DNA of 64,000 nucleotides. Source: Sphingomonas chungangi (GTDB taxonomy: Bacteria > Pseudomonadota > Alphaproteobacteria > Sphingomonadales > Sphingomonadaceae). A model generated the notes under the pieces. The model searched no databases. It was given only the letters and a program-made list of their open reading frames with translations, and was not told the DNA's origin. Position numbers and translations under genes: made by a program. The stretch lies in contig NZ_JACEIB010000003.1 in NCBI RefSeq assembly GCF_013778325.1, forward strand, positions 310,001 through 374,000, given 5' to 3'. This document shows positions 9,329-17,298 of the stretch, piece by piece (position 1 is the stretch's first letter; every line of letters starts with the position of its first letter).

Positions 9329-9904
9329 TCAGAAGAAGATCGCGAAGTTTGACATCGAGAGCGTCGATTGATCGACGATGATTTCCCGGCGGACCAATTT
9401 GTATCCGCCGTCGGCAAATCGCCACAGATCGCGACGCTCGGCGGTCAGGCGCTCGTTGACCCAGTTGTCGCCGCGGCTGCGCTCCACGAAGAGATAGCTC
9501 ACCACCTCGTAATCGTCCGGCGTCTCGGTCTCGGCGACGCGGACGTTGGTGACGAAACGGCGGCAGCGCGAGGGCGGGTCCTCCGCCCAGGCGCTCTTGC
9601 CGAGGCGCCCGGTGCGCATCAGGATCGAATTATAGTCGTCGTCGAAATGCTTCATCGTGCGGACGACATCGCGATCTCGGTTCGGCCCCGTCCGGGTGAG
9701 CCGGATCGGCGCGGTGTAGATCAGCTCGGGGTGCAACATGGCGACCCAGTCGTCGAAGCGACGCTCGTCGAGCGCGGCCGCCTCGTCGTACAGCGTCTCC
9801 AGGATGCGATTGTAGATTTCCGAGCCCAGCGGGACCCTGGTCTTGGACGTGAGACCCCTCATCACGGCGCTCTTGTCGACCGCCGCCGTCGCATAATTCG
9901 TCAT
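9329..9904 (-). CDS. Aromatic-ring-hydroxylating dioxygenase, beta subunit
   Basis: 191 residues, normal for the small NTF2-fold subunit of Rieske dioxygenases. Typical features are the N-terminal helix segment YNRILETLYDEAAALDERRFDDWVAML and the C-terminal RREIIVDQSTL. The subunit is structural and carries no cofactor. It follows the alpha-subunit gene by 29 bp and precedes the reductase by 4 bp, giving the order alpha-beta-reductase. Confidence 0.92.
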   Translation of the reverse strand: MTNYATAAVDKSAVMRGLTSKTRVPLGSEIYNRILETLYDEAAALDERRFDDWVAMLHPELIYTAPIRLTRTGPNRDRDVVRTMKHFDDDYNSILMRTGRLGKSAWAEDPPSRCRRFVTNVRVAETETPDDYEVVSYLFVERSRGDNWVNERLTAERRDLWRFADGGYKLVRREIIVDQSTLSMSNFAIFF

Positions 9905-9933
9905 CGTCTATCCTCTCGGTCGAAGGGCAGGGC

Positions 9934-11322
9934 TCAAGCGTCCGACATCAGGTCGCGATAGGCCAGCCACCAGTTCCACTGAGTGTCGTCCTTGGTGAAG
10001 CCCGGATAGATCAGACCGTCGCCATACCAACCCTCGGGCTTCTGATGTCCCGTCAGCGCCTGATATTTCAGCGTCATGCCCTTGCCCATCACGCCACGCG
10101 CGTTGCGCATGATCTGCGGCCAGGTATCCGCGTCGTCCTGCTCGATCGTGCCCGAGGTGCCGGTCTGCTGAATCGAATTCTGCAGCATGTCGCGCTTGAC
10201 CTGCTCCGGCGCATCCTTCTCGGCGAAGATGAAGTTCACGAACTCCACGTGGTTCGGTCCCTTCGGCACGTAGGTGTGCAGGGCCAGCGCACCCGACGCG
10301 CCACCATCGGTGCGGGGAGCGAAGATGAAAGCGAACAGGATGTTCGGGAACATGCCGCCGACCTGCGGCGGGCAGGTCGCCAGTTGCTCGATCTGCGTCG
10401 GCGACAGATGCTTGTAGAGCTGCGGGATCAGCTCGGGCGTGATGCCGGGCGGGGGCAGCATGTGAAGCCGCTCGTCGACGGTCTTGCCCTCGAAACTCAT
10501 GTTCGAGAACATCTTGAAGGTGAGGGCGGCCTCGAGGCAGCGCAGGGAGTGGCCCTGCTTGCAGCTGATATCGACACCGTACATGCCGGGCGCGTTATCG
10601 TAGATCGATTCCGCAGTACCGCCCATGATTCCGCCTTCCATCAGCGAGCGATGAAGCGTGAGCGTGTGGAAACCATCCGAGCCCGATTGCTCGCCGGGAA
10701 TCTTCCAGTTGCACGGAAGGACAAAACGCTGCGGCGGCCCGAGCATCTCCAGCCCGCCGTCGGTGCGGCAGAAGAGCTGATCGAAGTAGAATTTGGTGTC
10801 GCCGAGGAATTCTTCGAAGGTGGGTCCCTCGTAATTCCAGGTGGCGAAGATCAGGCCGCCATAGACATGGACGCGCGCCTTCTTCAGGCCGAGCTCTTCC
10901 TTGCCGCGCTTGTCGCCGTGCATCCGCTCGCGCTCGACCGGAGCGCCGAGGAAGCTGCCGTCCGACTTGAACGCCCAGCCATGATAGATGCAGCGATGCG
11001 ATGCCGCGTTGCCGGCCTCGGCGAGGCAGACCTTCATGCCGCGATGTGGGCAGACGTTGAGCATCACGTGGATCTCGCCGGCGCGATCGCGGCTGACGAT
11101 CACATTGTCCTCCGCCATGTCGCGCATTACGAAGTCGCCGGGATTGGGTATCTCCGTCTCGTGGGCGAGCAGCAGCCAGGTCTTCGCGAAGATCCGCTCC
11201 ATCTCGTGGGCGTAGAGCTCTTCGTCGCTCATCACCCGCATCGACACCTCGTTCATGTCGACGTCGATAAGCTCGTCTAGGGTCGTGCCATCCCGCAGCA
11301 CGAGGCGCGATTTCTGGAGCAT
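9934..11322 (-). CDS. Aromatic-ring-hydroxylating dioxygenase, alpha subunit (Rieske)
   Basis: 462 residues. The Rieske [2Fe-2S] ligands are C91, H93, C111 and H114 (CPHRGMK ... CIYHGW). The mononuclear iron site shows SDGFHTLTLH, with D216 as the likely electron bridge and H219/H224 as ligands. It catalyses O2-dependent dihydroxylation or monooxygenation of a ring. ATG 11322 is preceded by GAGAGGA. It leads a six-gene minus-strand operon and is divergent from the ferredoxin gene. The substrate is unknown. The MLQKS start is preferred over an upstream ATG. Confidence 0.95.
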   Translation of the reverse strand: MLQKSRLVLRDGTTLDELIDVDMNEVSMRVMSDEELYAHEMERIFAKTWLLLAHETEIPNPGDFVMRDMAEDNVIVSRDRAGEIHVMLNVCPHRGMKVCLAEAGNAASHRCIYHGWAFKSDGSFLGAPVERERMHGDKRGKEELGLKKARVHVYGGLIFATWNYEGPTFEEFLGDTKFYFDQLFCRTDGGLEMLGPPQRFVLPCNWKIPGEQSGSDGFHTLTLHRSLMEGGIMGGTAESIYDNAPGMYGVDISCKQGHSLRCLEAALTFKMFSNMSFEGKTVDERLHMLPPPGITPELIPQLYKHLSPTQIEQLATCPPQVGGMFPNILFAFIFAPRTDGGASGALALHTYVPKGPNHVEFVNFIFAEKDAPEQVKRDMLQNSIQQTGTSGTIEQDDADTWPQIMRNARGVMGKGMTLKYQALTGHQKPEGWYGDGLIYPGFTKDDTQWNWWLAYRDLMSDA

Positions 11323-11364
11323 GATATTCCTCTCCCGAGTCGTAGTCGGCGTGAAACGAGCAAT

Positions 11365-11384
11365 ACAGATTGACCATAATCTGT
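11365..11384. promoter_or_regulatory. 20-bp palindrome in the dioxygenase/ferredoxin divergent promoter
   Basis: ACAGATT-GACCAT-AATCTGT: perfect 7-bp arms around a 6-bp spacer, in the 98-bp gap between the dioxygenase alpha gene (-) and the ferredoxin gene (+). Size and symmetry suit a TetR-family operator, and the operon encodes a TetR regulator at 6696-7343. It could coordinate both transcripts. Binding is inferred. Confidence 0.55.
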
Positions 11385-11420
11385 TCAAGATGTATTTGAG
11401 GCAAAACCCCGAGGAGAGCC

Positions 11421-11624
11421 ATGACCCGTCTTCGCGTCGTCATCGACAAGCCCGCATGCTGCGGCTACGGCCTCTGCGCCGAAATCTGTCCCGACGTCTA
11501 CAAGCTGGACGCCAACGGGATCGTCTATGTGGACGATCCGATCGTGCCCGAAGGCCTGGAAGACTCGGCACGCGAAGGCGCCGAAGCGTGTCCGCAATCC
11601 GCTCTGGCGGTCGAGGAAATCTGA
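11421..11624 (+). CDS. Small [3Fe-4S]/[4Fe-4S] ferredoxin
   Basis: 67 residues. Cysteines appear as CCGYGLCAEICP near the N-terminus and in CPQSAL near the C-terminus, like the ferredoxins that serve cytochromes P450 and some Rieske oxygenases. The second ligand position of a classical CxxCxxC motif is tyrosine, so a three-iron cluster or a non-cysteine ligand is likely. An additional cysteine precedes the proline where P450 ferredoxins often have alanine. A GAGGAGA ribosome-binding site precedes ATG 11421. Being divergent from the dioxygenase operon, it probably passes electrons from the reductase at 8146-9324. It could also serve the P450 at 44264. Confidence 0.9.
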   Translation: MTRLRVVIDKPACCGYGLCAEICPDVYKLDANGIVYVDDPIVPEGLEDSAREGAEACPQSALAVEEI

Positions 11625-11661
11625 GCTGTCGCTTGCGGTACCGAACCGCGAAAAGCGCGCG

Positions 11662-12054
11662 TCAGACCAACGTGGCTACGAGTCGTGCGATCCTCCATTC
11701 GCCGTCCATGCGGCGCAGCATGATATCGTAGTCGGTGAAGCTGGCGGGCTTTCCGCCATCCTGCCAATCGGTCACCAAGCCGTACGCGACGACATGGGCC
11801 GTTCTCTCGTCGTCGCCTGGCCGTGCGACAATATTGGTAATCTGGTGACGCCATTTTCCGTTGCCTTGCTGCGCAACAATACCCGGCATCGCCGTCAACC
11901 GGTCCGCGCCTTCGAGCTTCAGTGCTCCCGCCACTTCGAAGCTTCCGTCCGGCGCGAACAGCGCGACCCATCCCGCCGCATCGCCATGATCGACGCGGTG
12001 GCAGTAGTTCGCGAACAGATCCTGTATGGCGAGTTGATCGGCGATATCGAGCAT
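11662..12054 (-). CDS. SnoaL-like (NTF2-fold) protein
   Basis: 130 residues with the SnoaL_4-type start IADQLAIQDLFANYCHRVDHGDAAGWVALFAPDG and a C-terminal DGEWRIARL. Members include small hydratases, isomerases and cyclases as well as proteins without catalytic role. It follows the SDR gene at 12063-12788 by 8 bp on the same strand, so the two are probably co-transcribed. No specific reaction can be assigned. Confidence 0.82.
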   Translation of the reverse strand: MLDIADQLAIQDLFANYCHRVDHGDAAGWVALFAPDGSFEVAGALKLEGADRLTAMPGIVAQQGNGKWRHQITNIVARPGDDERTAHVVAYGLVTDWQDGGKPASFTDYDIMLRRMDGEWRIARLVATLV

Positions 12055-12062
12055 GGTCTCTC

Positions 12063-12788
12063 CTAGAAGGCATCCGCGCTGGAATAAACGTGGATGCGCG
12101 GGACGTTGGCGCGAGGGGGCTGTTCCAGCATGAAGCGCACGGCGCGGGCGAGGTCTTCCGGCTGAAGGGGAACGAGATATTCGTCCCAGCCCTGGCGGCC
12201 GTGCGCCTTCATGTCGTCGAAAATCTCTGTGCTGGTCGTGCCCGGTGCGACCAGGCCGACGCGCACACCAGATCCGGCGAGTTCCACGCGCAGCGAGTCG
12301 GTGAACCCCTCCAGCGCGCGCTTGAGCCCGCCATAGACCCCCATGCCGGCGGCATTCACATGTGCACCGATGCTCGAGACGTTGACGATGGCACCCGATC
12401 CGGCCGCCTTCATCGCGCGCGCGAAAACGTAGCTGGCGCGCACCGGGGCATTGAAGTTCACAGCAACCATGCCTTCGAGCCCGTCGAGATCGAAGGCGTC
12501 GAGGTCCCCGACCCGCAGGATGCCGGCGTTGTTGACGAGAATATCCGCGCTCCCGAACCGTTCGTGCGCCAGCGCAAGCAGGGCTTCGGGAGTCGCCGGG
12601 TCGGCGATATCGGCCGCCAGGACGGCGACTTCGGTCTCCAGTTCCGCGGCGAGCGCCTCCAGGCGCTCCGTCCTTCGCGCAGTCAGCACCAGACGCGCAC
12701 CGGCGGATGCCAGCTCCCGCGCCGTCGCTGCGCCGATGCCTGCCGACGCGCCCGTGATCACCGCCACTTTGCCGGTCAATGTCGCCAC
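12063..12788 (-). CDS. SDR-family oxidoreductase
   Basis: 241 residues. TGASAGIG cofactor loop, NNAG, serine in NVSSIGA and YGGLK active site. No C-terminal IDGG motif is present; the protein ends RIHVYSSADAF, like the serine-dehydrogenase-type SDRs. GTG 12788 has GGAGG 5 nt upstream and is preferred over an ATG further out that would overlap the neighbouring gene. It sits 20 bp after the secreted SnoaL-like protein gene. Confidence 0.87.
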   Translation of the reverse strand: MATLTGKVAVITGASAGIGAATARELASAGARLVLTARRTERLEALAAELETEVAVLAADIADPATPEALLALAHERFGSADILVNNAGILRVGDLDAFDLDGLEGMVAVNFNAPVRASYVFARAMKAAGSGAIVNVSSIGAHVNAAGMGVYGGLKRALEGFTDSLRVELAGSGVRVGLVAPGTTSTEIFDDMKAHGRQGWDEYLVPLQPEDLARAVRFMLEQPPRANVPRIHVYSSADAF

Positions 12789-12808
12789 TGTTGCCTCCGC
12801 GTCCTTGC

Positions 12809-13810
12809 TCAGCGCGCCAGGGCCGGGTTGCTCATGATGCCCTTCCCCGATGCCATATCGATCGGGAACGAGATCATCTCGAAGAAGCTGTACCACTTGC
12901 CGCCGACGCGACGCATGCAGTCACTCTGCCGGATCGAGATCCGCTTGGTACTGCCATCCTTCAGCGTCAGCTTGAGATCCTGCGTGTCGGCCTGGATACC
13001 GAAGCCGCCGTCGGAATCTGCGACGAATTCCGGCATGGTAAGCGTGCTGTGGGCGATTCCGCCCATCATCCCAGCGTAATAGCCGCTGATCTGCTTCAGC
13101 CCGCGTAGCTCGCCCGGATAGAATGTGTCGTAAACCAGCGTGTCGTCGCCCGGCCCGTAATACTGCATGAGCTGGGCAAGGCTGGTCGAAACGCCGCCCA
13201 CGTCCATGAACCGGCGGATCTCGCGCTTGGCCTGCTCCGGCGTGGTGGAAGGCGTGGGGAGGGGGTGGGCGGACCACGTGATCGGGCCTTGCGCCTTGAT
13301 CGGCCCGTCCACCACCGCCATTCCGGTCTTCGCATCGACGGGTAGCGAGACATGCTGCTGGACGATCTGCCATTTGCCGCCGATCTTCTTGAAGGCGTCG
13401 ATCTCGCGGACGCTCATCTTGAGCGCTTGGCCGCTTTTCAGGACCGTGTCGAAATGGATCTGCATGGCGGCACAGGCGAAGCGCCCGTTCGTCGCCACGT
13501 TCATTTCCGCCATGTCGTGCTTCATGCTGCGGATCGTCGCGAGCTGCGGCGCGAACCCGGCCTTGATCTGCTCGCGTCCCTTATAGATGCCGGGCGCGTA
13601 GATATCGAGCACGAGGGCATCCGGCGCGTAGTAGGGCGCGAGCTTGTCCATGTCGGTTTCGGTCTGGATATAGTTTTCGAGCGCTTTGATCGCAGCCACG
13701 TCTTTCGGCGCATTGAAGGACGGACCGGCGCCGGAGGCCTTTCCGCTCGCCGCGAGAATCATGCAGGTGGCGATGACGGTTGCCGGGGCGAGCATAGCTG
13801 TCAGGCGCAT
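12809..13810 (-). CDS. Secreted protein with two SnoaL-like domains
   Basis: 333 residues. An N-terminal signal peptide ends near residue 27 (hydrophobic run, then ASG). Two NTF2/SnoaL-like units follow, about residues 36-165 and 195-330; both show the late element GGKW followed by aromatic or hydrophobic residues (GGKWQIVQQH and GGKWYSFFEM). Export to the periplasm is predicted. GGAGAA precedes ATG 13810. It heads a small minus-strand operon with the SDR and SnoaL genes and is divergent from the MFS carrier. The role is unknown; ligand binding or a periplasmic isomerisation is possible. Confidence 0.8.
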   Translation of the reverse strand: MRLTAMLAPATVIATCMILAASGKASGAGPSFNAPKDVAAIKALENYIQTETDMDKLAPYYAPDALVLDIYAPGIYKGREQIKAGFAPQLATIRSMKHDMAEMNVATNGRFACAAMQIHFDTVLKSGQALKMSVREIDAFKKIGGKWQIVQQHVSLPVDAKTGMAVVDGPIKAQGPITWSAHPLPTPSTTPEQAKREIRRFMDVGGVSTSLAQLMQYYGPGDDTLVYDTFYPGELRGLKQISGYYAGMMGGIAHSTLTMPEFVADSDGGFGIQADTQDLKLTLKDGSTKRISIRQSDCMRRVGGKWYSFFEMISFPIDMASGKGIMSNPALAR

Positions 13811-13926
13811 ATTCTTCTCCCTGAAGCCGGCCCGGCTATTTCGGCCGGCGGCTGATCTGGCAACCGAGCCCGCTTTTGGGAGGCCCAGGCCGTCTCGTGA
13901 GACATATGATCGCATTCACTCGATCA

Positions 13927-13944
13927 ACCTGCCGCTAGGCAGGT
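13927..13944. repeat. Inverted repeat ACCTGCC-GCTA-GGCAGGT
   Basis: Perfect 7-bp arms with a 4-bp spacer in the 208-bp divergent gap between the secreted SnoaL-like gene and the MFS gene. The half-site CCTGCC/GGCAGG recurs at 48135-48154 and, degenerately, at 58686-58705, each in a divergent intergenic region. It could be an operator or an extragenic hairpin. Confidence 0.45.
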
Positions 13945-14018
13945 CTGCATCGCTGCCCGCACTGGCATCAGGGCAAATGGCTCGCCGGATACAAGGCAAG
14001 GCCGTCGAGGAGAGTAGA

Positions 14019-15242
14019 ATGGCCGCCTTGGGCATCGACATGGATGGCGCCCCTCCGTCCGAGGCGGAGACCGCAGCGCCGATCACCTGGATCGCGAGCG
14101 TCGCGTTGCTGTCGACGGCAATCTTCCCGGTTCTGGCGCTATACGGTTTCGGGGTCGCGTTGCCGGTCATCGCCAAGGCCTTTGCCGCAGAGCCCGGAGC
14201 AGTGCTCGTCAGCCAGCTGATCGGCGCCATCGTGGGACTCGCGTTCGCGTTGGGATCGCCGATCGTCGGACGGATGATCGATCGATTGGGCTATCGGCGG
14301 GTGTTGATGCTGTCATCGGTCGCCTTTGCGGTGATTGGCGGGGCCGGGGGGCTGGTCGACAACCTGTATCTGATCCTCGCGACGCGTGTGCTGCTGGGCT
14401 TCACCGTCGCGGGCACGCTCGTGTCGGGGCTGACCGGCATCGGCTTGCTCAATCATGCTCAGCGGGTGCGGCTGTACGGCATGCAGACTTTTGTCGGCGG
14501 CGCGCTTGCGATGGCCGTCTATCCTGCGGTTGGTGCGCTGGCCTCGCTTGGCTGGCGATGGCCCTTTGCCCTGCATATCGTCGGCCTGGTGCTCGTGCCG
14601 CTGTTCGCCGTCCTCCCCAAGCATCCCAAGCGGACCGTGGACCACAAGGAAGACACCATCCTGCCCGCTTCGCGGCTGCCGGTGTCGCTGCTCCTCGTCG
14701 CGGCGTTCATGGGCATGGCGGGCATCGTAGGGCCTATCTTCTCGCCCTTTTTCCTCGGCAGTATCGGCATCACAAATCCAGCGGAGCAATCGCTGCCGCT
14801 CACGACCATGGGCGCCACGGCGCTCGTCGCGAGCGCCCTGTTCAGCACCATCAATCGATGGGTAGGCATCCGGTGGACCTTTGCCCTCGCCATTGCCATC
14901 GGCGCGGCGGGAAACATGCTGGCCGGGAGCGTGGATTCGGTTGCGATGATGTGCGTGGCGATGGCGGGCTCCGCGATCGGGGCCTCGCTATTCTCGCCCA
15001 ACCTGAGCGCGGCGGTGGCCCAGATCTCGGGCAAGGCCAAGGGGCGTGCGCTTGGAGTGGCGAGCGCCGCGATGTACGGGGCGCAGGCCGTTTTCCCCTT
15101 CGTCGCGCAGCTCATCATGCATTTCGCGGGGCCGGCCGCAGTGTTCCGCTTATTTGCAGCCGCAGGTTTCGCGCTCGCGATCGGTTTCGTCATCACCGCC
15201 CGGCGCGGTGCCACCCTGACGCCGGTCGGCAGGCCTGGATGA
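14019..15242 (+). CDS. MFS transporter
   Basis: 407 residues with about twelve hydrophobic segments. The MFS loop 2-3 motif appears as GRMIDRLGYRRVL and the symmetric positions in the second half are degenerate. It probably carries a catabolic substrate or product across the inner membrane. ATG 14019 has GAGGAGAG 7 nt upstream; a longer reading frame exists but lacks a signal for initiation. It is divergent from the secreted SnoaL-like protein and convergent with the STAS-like gene. Confidence 0.9.
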   Translation: MAALGIDMDGAPPSEAETAAPITWIASVALLSTAIFPVLALYGFGVALPVIAKAFAAEPGAVLVSQLIGAIVGLAFALGSPIVGRMIDRLGYRRVLMLSSVAFAVIGGAGGLVDNLYLILATRVLLGFTVAGTLVSGLTGIGLLNHAQRVRLYGMQTFVGGALAMAVYPAVGALASLGWRWPFALHIVGLVLVPLFAVLPKHPKRTVDHKEDTILPASRLPVSLLLVAAFMGMAGIVGPIFSPFFLGSIGITNPAEQSLPLTTMGATALVASALFSTINRWVGIRWTFALAIAIGAAGNMLAGSVDSVAMMCVAMAGSAIGASLFSPNLSAAVAQISGKAKGRALGVASAAMYGAQAVFPFVAQLIMHFAGPAAVFRLFAAAGFALAIGFVITARRGATLTPVGRPG

Positions 15243-15255
15243 CCGTCGTCGGCGA

Positions 15256-15642
15256 TCAGAGTTGATCGTGAGACGGTAATTCGGGCGCGAAGAGCCACTG
15301 CTCCGCCGCCGCGAGCGTCTGGAACATGGCGGTGCCCTCGCGGATCATGAGAATGCGCTGGGTCTGCATCCGGGTGAGCGAACCGCCCCTGACCACGGCG
15401 ATCCTGCGCGCTTTCAAGGCGGAATTGGCGACGATGCCCATGAACGCGGAGACCACCTCCTGGGATTGAATGACGGCACCCTCGGTATCGATCAGGAGAA
15501 GAAATTCGCCGGACCCGAGACCCGCTTCCACGACCGTCTGCTGCTCCAGCCGGGAGAATTCAGCGACCTCGCCGATGTCCATGAATCCCCACATTTTGGC
15601 ACGAACGAGCGCGCGTGAGGCATCAAACCCGATACTAAACAT
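15256..15642 (-). CDS. Small STAS/SpoIIAA-like protein
   Basis: 128 residues. Alternating strands and helices with a hydrophobic core strand EFLLLIDTEGAVIQSQEV and a late AAAEQWLF segment resemble STAS/SEC14-like single-domain proteins of proteobacteria. No phosphorylatable serine motif of anti-sigma antagonists is clear. It is monocistronic and convergent with the MFS gene, 13 bp from its stop. The function is unknown. Confidence 0.7.
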   Translation of the reverse strand: MFSIGFDASRALVRAKMWGFMDIGEVAEFSRLEQQTVVEAGLGSGEFLLLIDTEGAVIQSQEVVSAFMGIVANSALKARRIAVVRGGSLTRMQTQRILMIREGTAMFQTLAAAEQWLFAPELPSHDQL

Positions 15643-15839
15643 ATCTTTTCTGCCGTATTTTGGTAACGGCTCCCGCTATCCGACTTGGATGAACGGCTTA
15701 TAAAATTTGCGGTGGTAAGACCAATGTCCAATGGTTCGGTCACGGCAACAAGAGTGATGCAAAAGGCGGCGTGAGCAAGTCGATAGAATCGCTACCCGAT
15801 ATCGATCAGACGATGCAAGATTTCTGCGTGGTCCCGCCG

Positions 15840-16481
15840 TCAGTCAAGATGTTGCGGGGGAAAGTCTCGATCAAGCACGGCTAGTGCTGCGCTAAAGAGT
15901 TCATCCCAGAAGTAGGGATTCGAAACGTAGCTGCCGTGGGGGTCGTGCGATAATCGCTCGTGCTGTACGATCCCCTGCAAGAACAGCACGACAGCCAGCG
16001 AAAGCCGCATGGTAAAAATATCGTCCGGAAGATGATCGTACTTTAGGCGAAGTGCCAAGCGGATTTCGCGGGTAACCGGTGCTTCGTATTCCATCGCAAA
16101 CATCGACGTCTGCCGCGCGGAAAGCATCAATTGTAGAACGAAATTCGCAAAAACCTCGCGTGCACGCCCTTGGAAGGCATCGAGTATGGGGAACAGCATA
16201 AAGCCCATGAGTGTATTGCGCTCTGCAAGGGCAAGTTCGATCTTTGCCGTCCGTCGTCGCCGGTGTTCGTCTATTTCCCCCTGCCGGATATAGAAGATCT
16301 CCCGCACGAGATCATGTTTCGTTCCAAAGTGATGGCGAATAGCCGATTTATTGGCCTGCCCCGCGGTCCTGAGAATTTCGCGTTGAGACGTTCCCTCATA
16401 GCCACGTGCCGCGATCAACTCCTCGGCGGCGAGGATGATCTTGCGCGCTCCAGGGGCGTAGCTTTCGAGCGAGGGAACCAT
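15840..16481 (-). CDS. TetR/AcrR-family transcriptional regulator
   Basis: 213 residues. The helix-turn-helix reads ILAAEELIAARGYEGTSQREILRTAGQANKSAIRHHFG with the TetR hallmark spacing. The C-terminal domain is helical. ATG 16481 (MVPSLESYAP) is the only start that gives a normal TetR N-terminus, although its ribosome-binding site is weak. The 197 bp between its end and the STAS-like gene contains no gene. Candidate targets are the Ddn-like reductase and SDR genes next to it on the same strand; this is a guess from proximity. Confidence 0.85.
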   Translation of the reverse strand: MVPSLESYAPGARKIILAAEELIAARGYEGTSQREILRTAGQANKSAIRHHFGTKHDLVREIFYIRQGEIDEHRRRRTAKIELALAERNTLMGFMLFPILDAFQGRAREVFANFVLQLMLSARQTSMFAMEYEAPVTREIRLALRLKYDHLPDDIFTMRLSLAVVLFLQGIVQHERLSHDPHGSYVSNPYFWDELFSAALAVLDRDFPPQHLD

Positions 16482-16636
16482 GTCTGTCGCGCAGTCATCG
16501 CACGCAAACTCTCGCAATGGCAACCGGTCCTTCCGGCGATCCTGTGCCTCGGCTGATCCTAGGCGGGCCTGAAAACCGGGATCGTCGGCGGTCGGAAGGC
16601 GAGGCGCCCGTCGCGTCTCGGCGGCCGTGGCAGTTT

Positions 16637-17134
16637 TCAGCGATCGAGTTCGGTGTCCTTGAAGACCGGTGTGGCGGCCACCGGCTTCATCAGCACGAGC
16701 GGGATCAGCCGCTGCGTACTCTCTTGATATTCGGCGTAAGGCGGATAGATTGCGACCATCTGATCCCAAATCCGCTGCCGCTCGGCGGCGGCGGGCTCGC
16801 GCCAGGTGGCACGGAAGGCTTGTGTGGCGACCTGGACCTCGATGTCATTCGAAGCTGTTATGTTGAGATACCAGGCTGGATGCGACGGCGCGCCACCTTT
16901 CGAGGCGACGATCACGATCTCGCCTTCGACCATTCCATAGATGAGCGGCAGGATCAGGGTGCGGCCGGTCTTGCGGCCGACATGTTTGATCAGACAGATC
17001 GGTTGATAGCCCTCGCCGTTGATCGGACCGAAATCGAAAATATGGCCTTCCGTGCCGCCGGACTGGAGATAGCGACGCAGATGTCGTTCCTGCCAATCGT
17101 GCATGCCGGGCGGGGCGGTGTCGGTAACGCTCAT
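16637..17134 (-). CDS. Ddn-like deazaflavin (F420)-dependent oxidoreductase (FDOR-A)
   Basis: 165 residues. The family hallmarks are clear: GRKTGR at 53-58, a strand ILPLIYGMVEGEIVIVASKGGAP and the HPAWYLN segment around 84-91, as in mycobacterial Ddn, which uses reduced coenzyme F420 to reduce quinones, enones and nitroimidazoles. ATG 17134 follows GGAGAA. It lies 155 bp upstream of the TetR gene on the same strand. It is the first of several predicted F420 users in the window and lies 7 kb from fbiC. F420 dependence is inferred from family membership. Confidence 0.86.
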   Translation of the reverse strand: MSVTDTAPPGMHDWQERHLRRYLQSGGTEGHIFDFGPINGEGYQPICLIKHVGRKTGRTLILPLIYGMVEGEIVIVASKGGAPSHPAWYLNITASNDIEVQVATQAFRATWREPAAAERQRIWDQMVAIYPPYAEYQESTQRLIPLVLMKPVAATPVFKDTELDR

Positions 17135-17298
17135 CGGGGGTTCTCCGCTGGGACTTGGGTCATGCCGGCCGCCGCGCATCGCGGTCGTTCACGGCGTAAA
17201 CGCCAAGATGCGATGAAAGCGCCAGCGAACACAACCAAGCGAGCAGATTGCGGCACCCTCGCCTTCGCTTTATGCGCCGAAGCTGACCCAGTATTGAC

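Noticed and set aside
15673-15688. GCTATCCGACTTGGAT as a fourth copy of the 17-bp motif
   Set aside because: Only the ACTTGGAT core matches and no plus-strand gene follows; the similarity is within chance.
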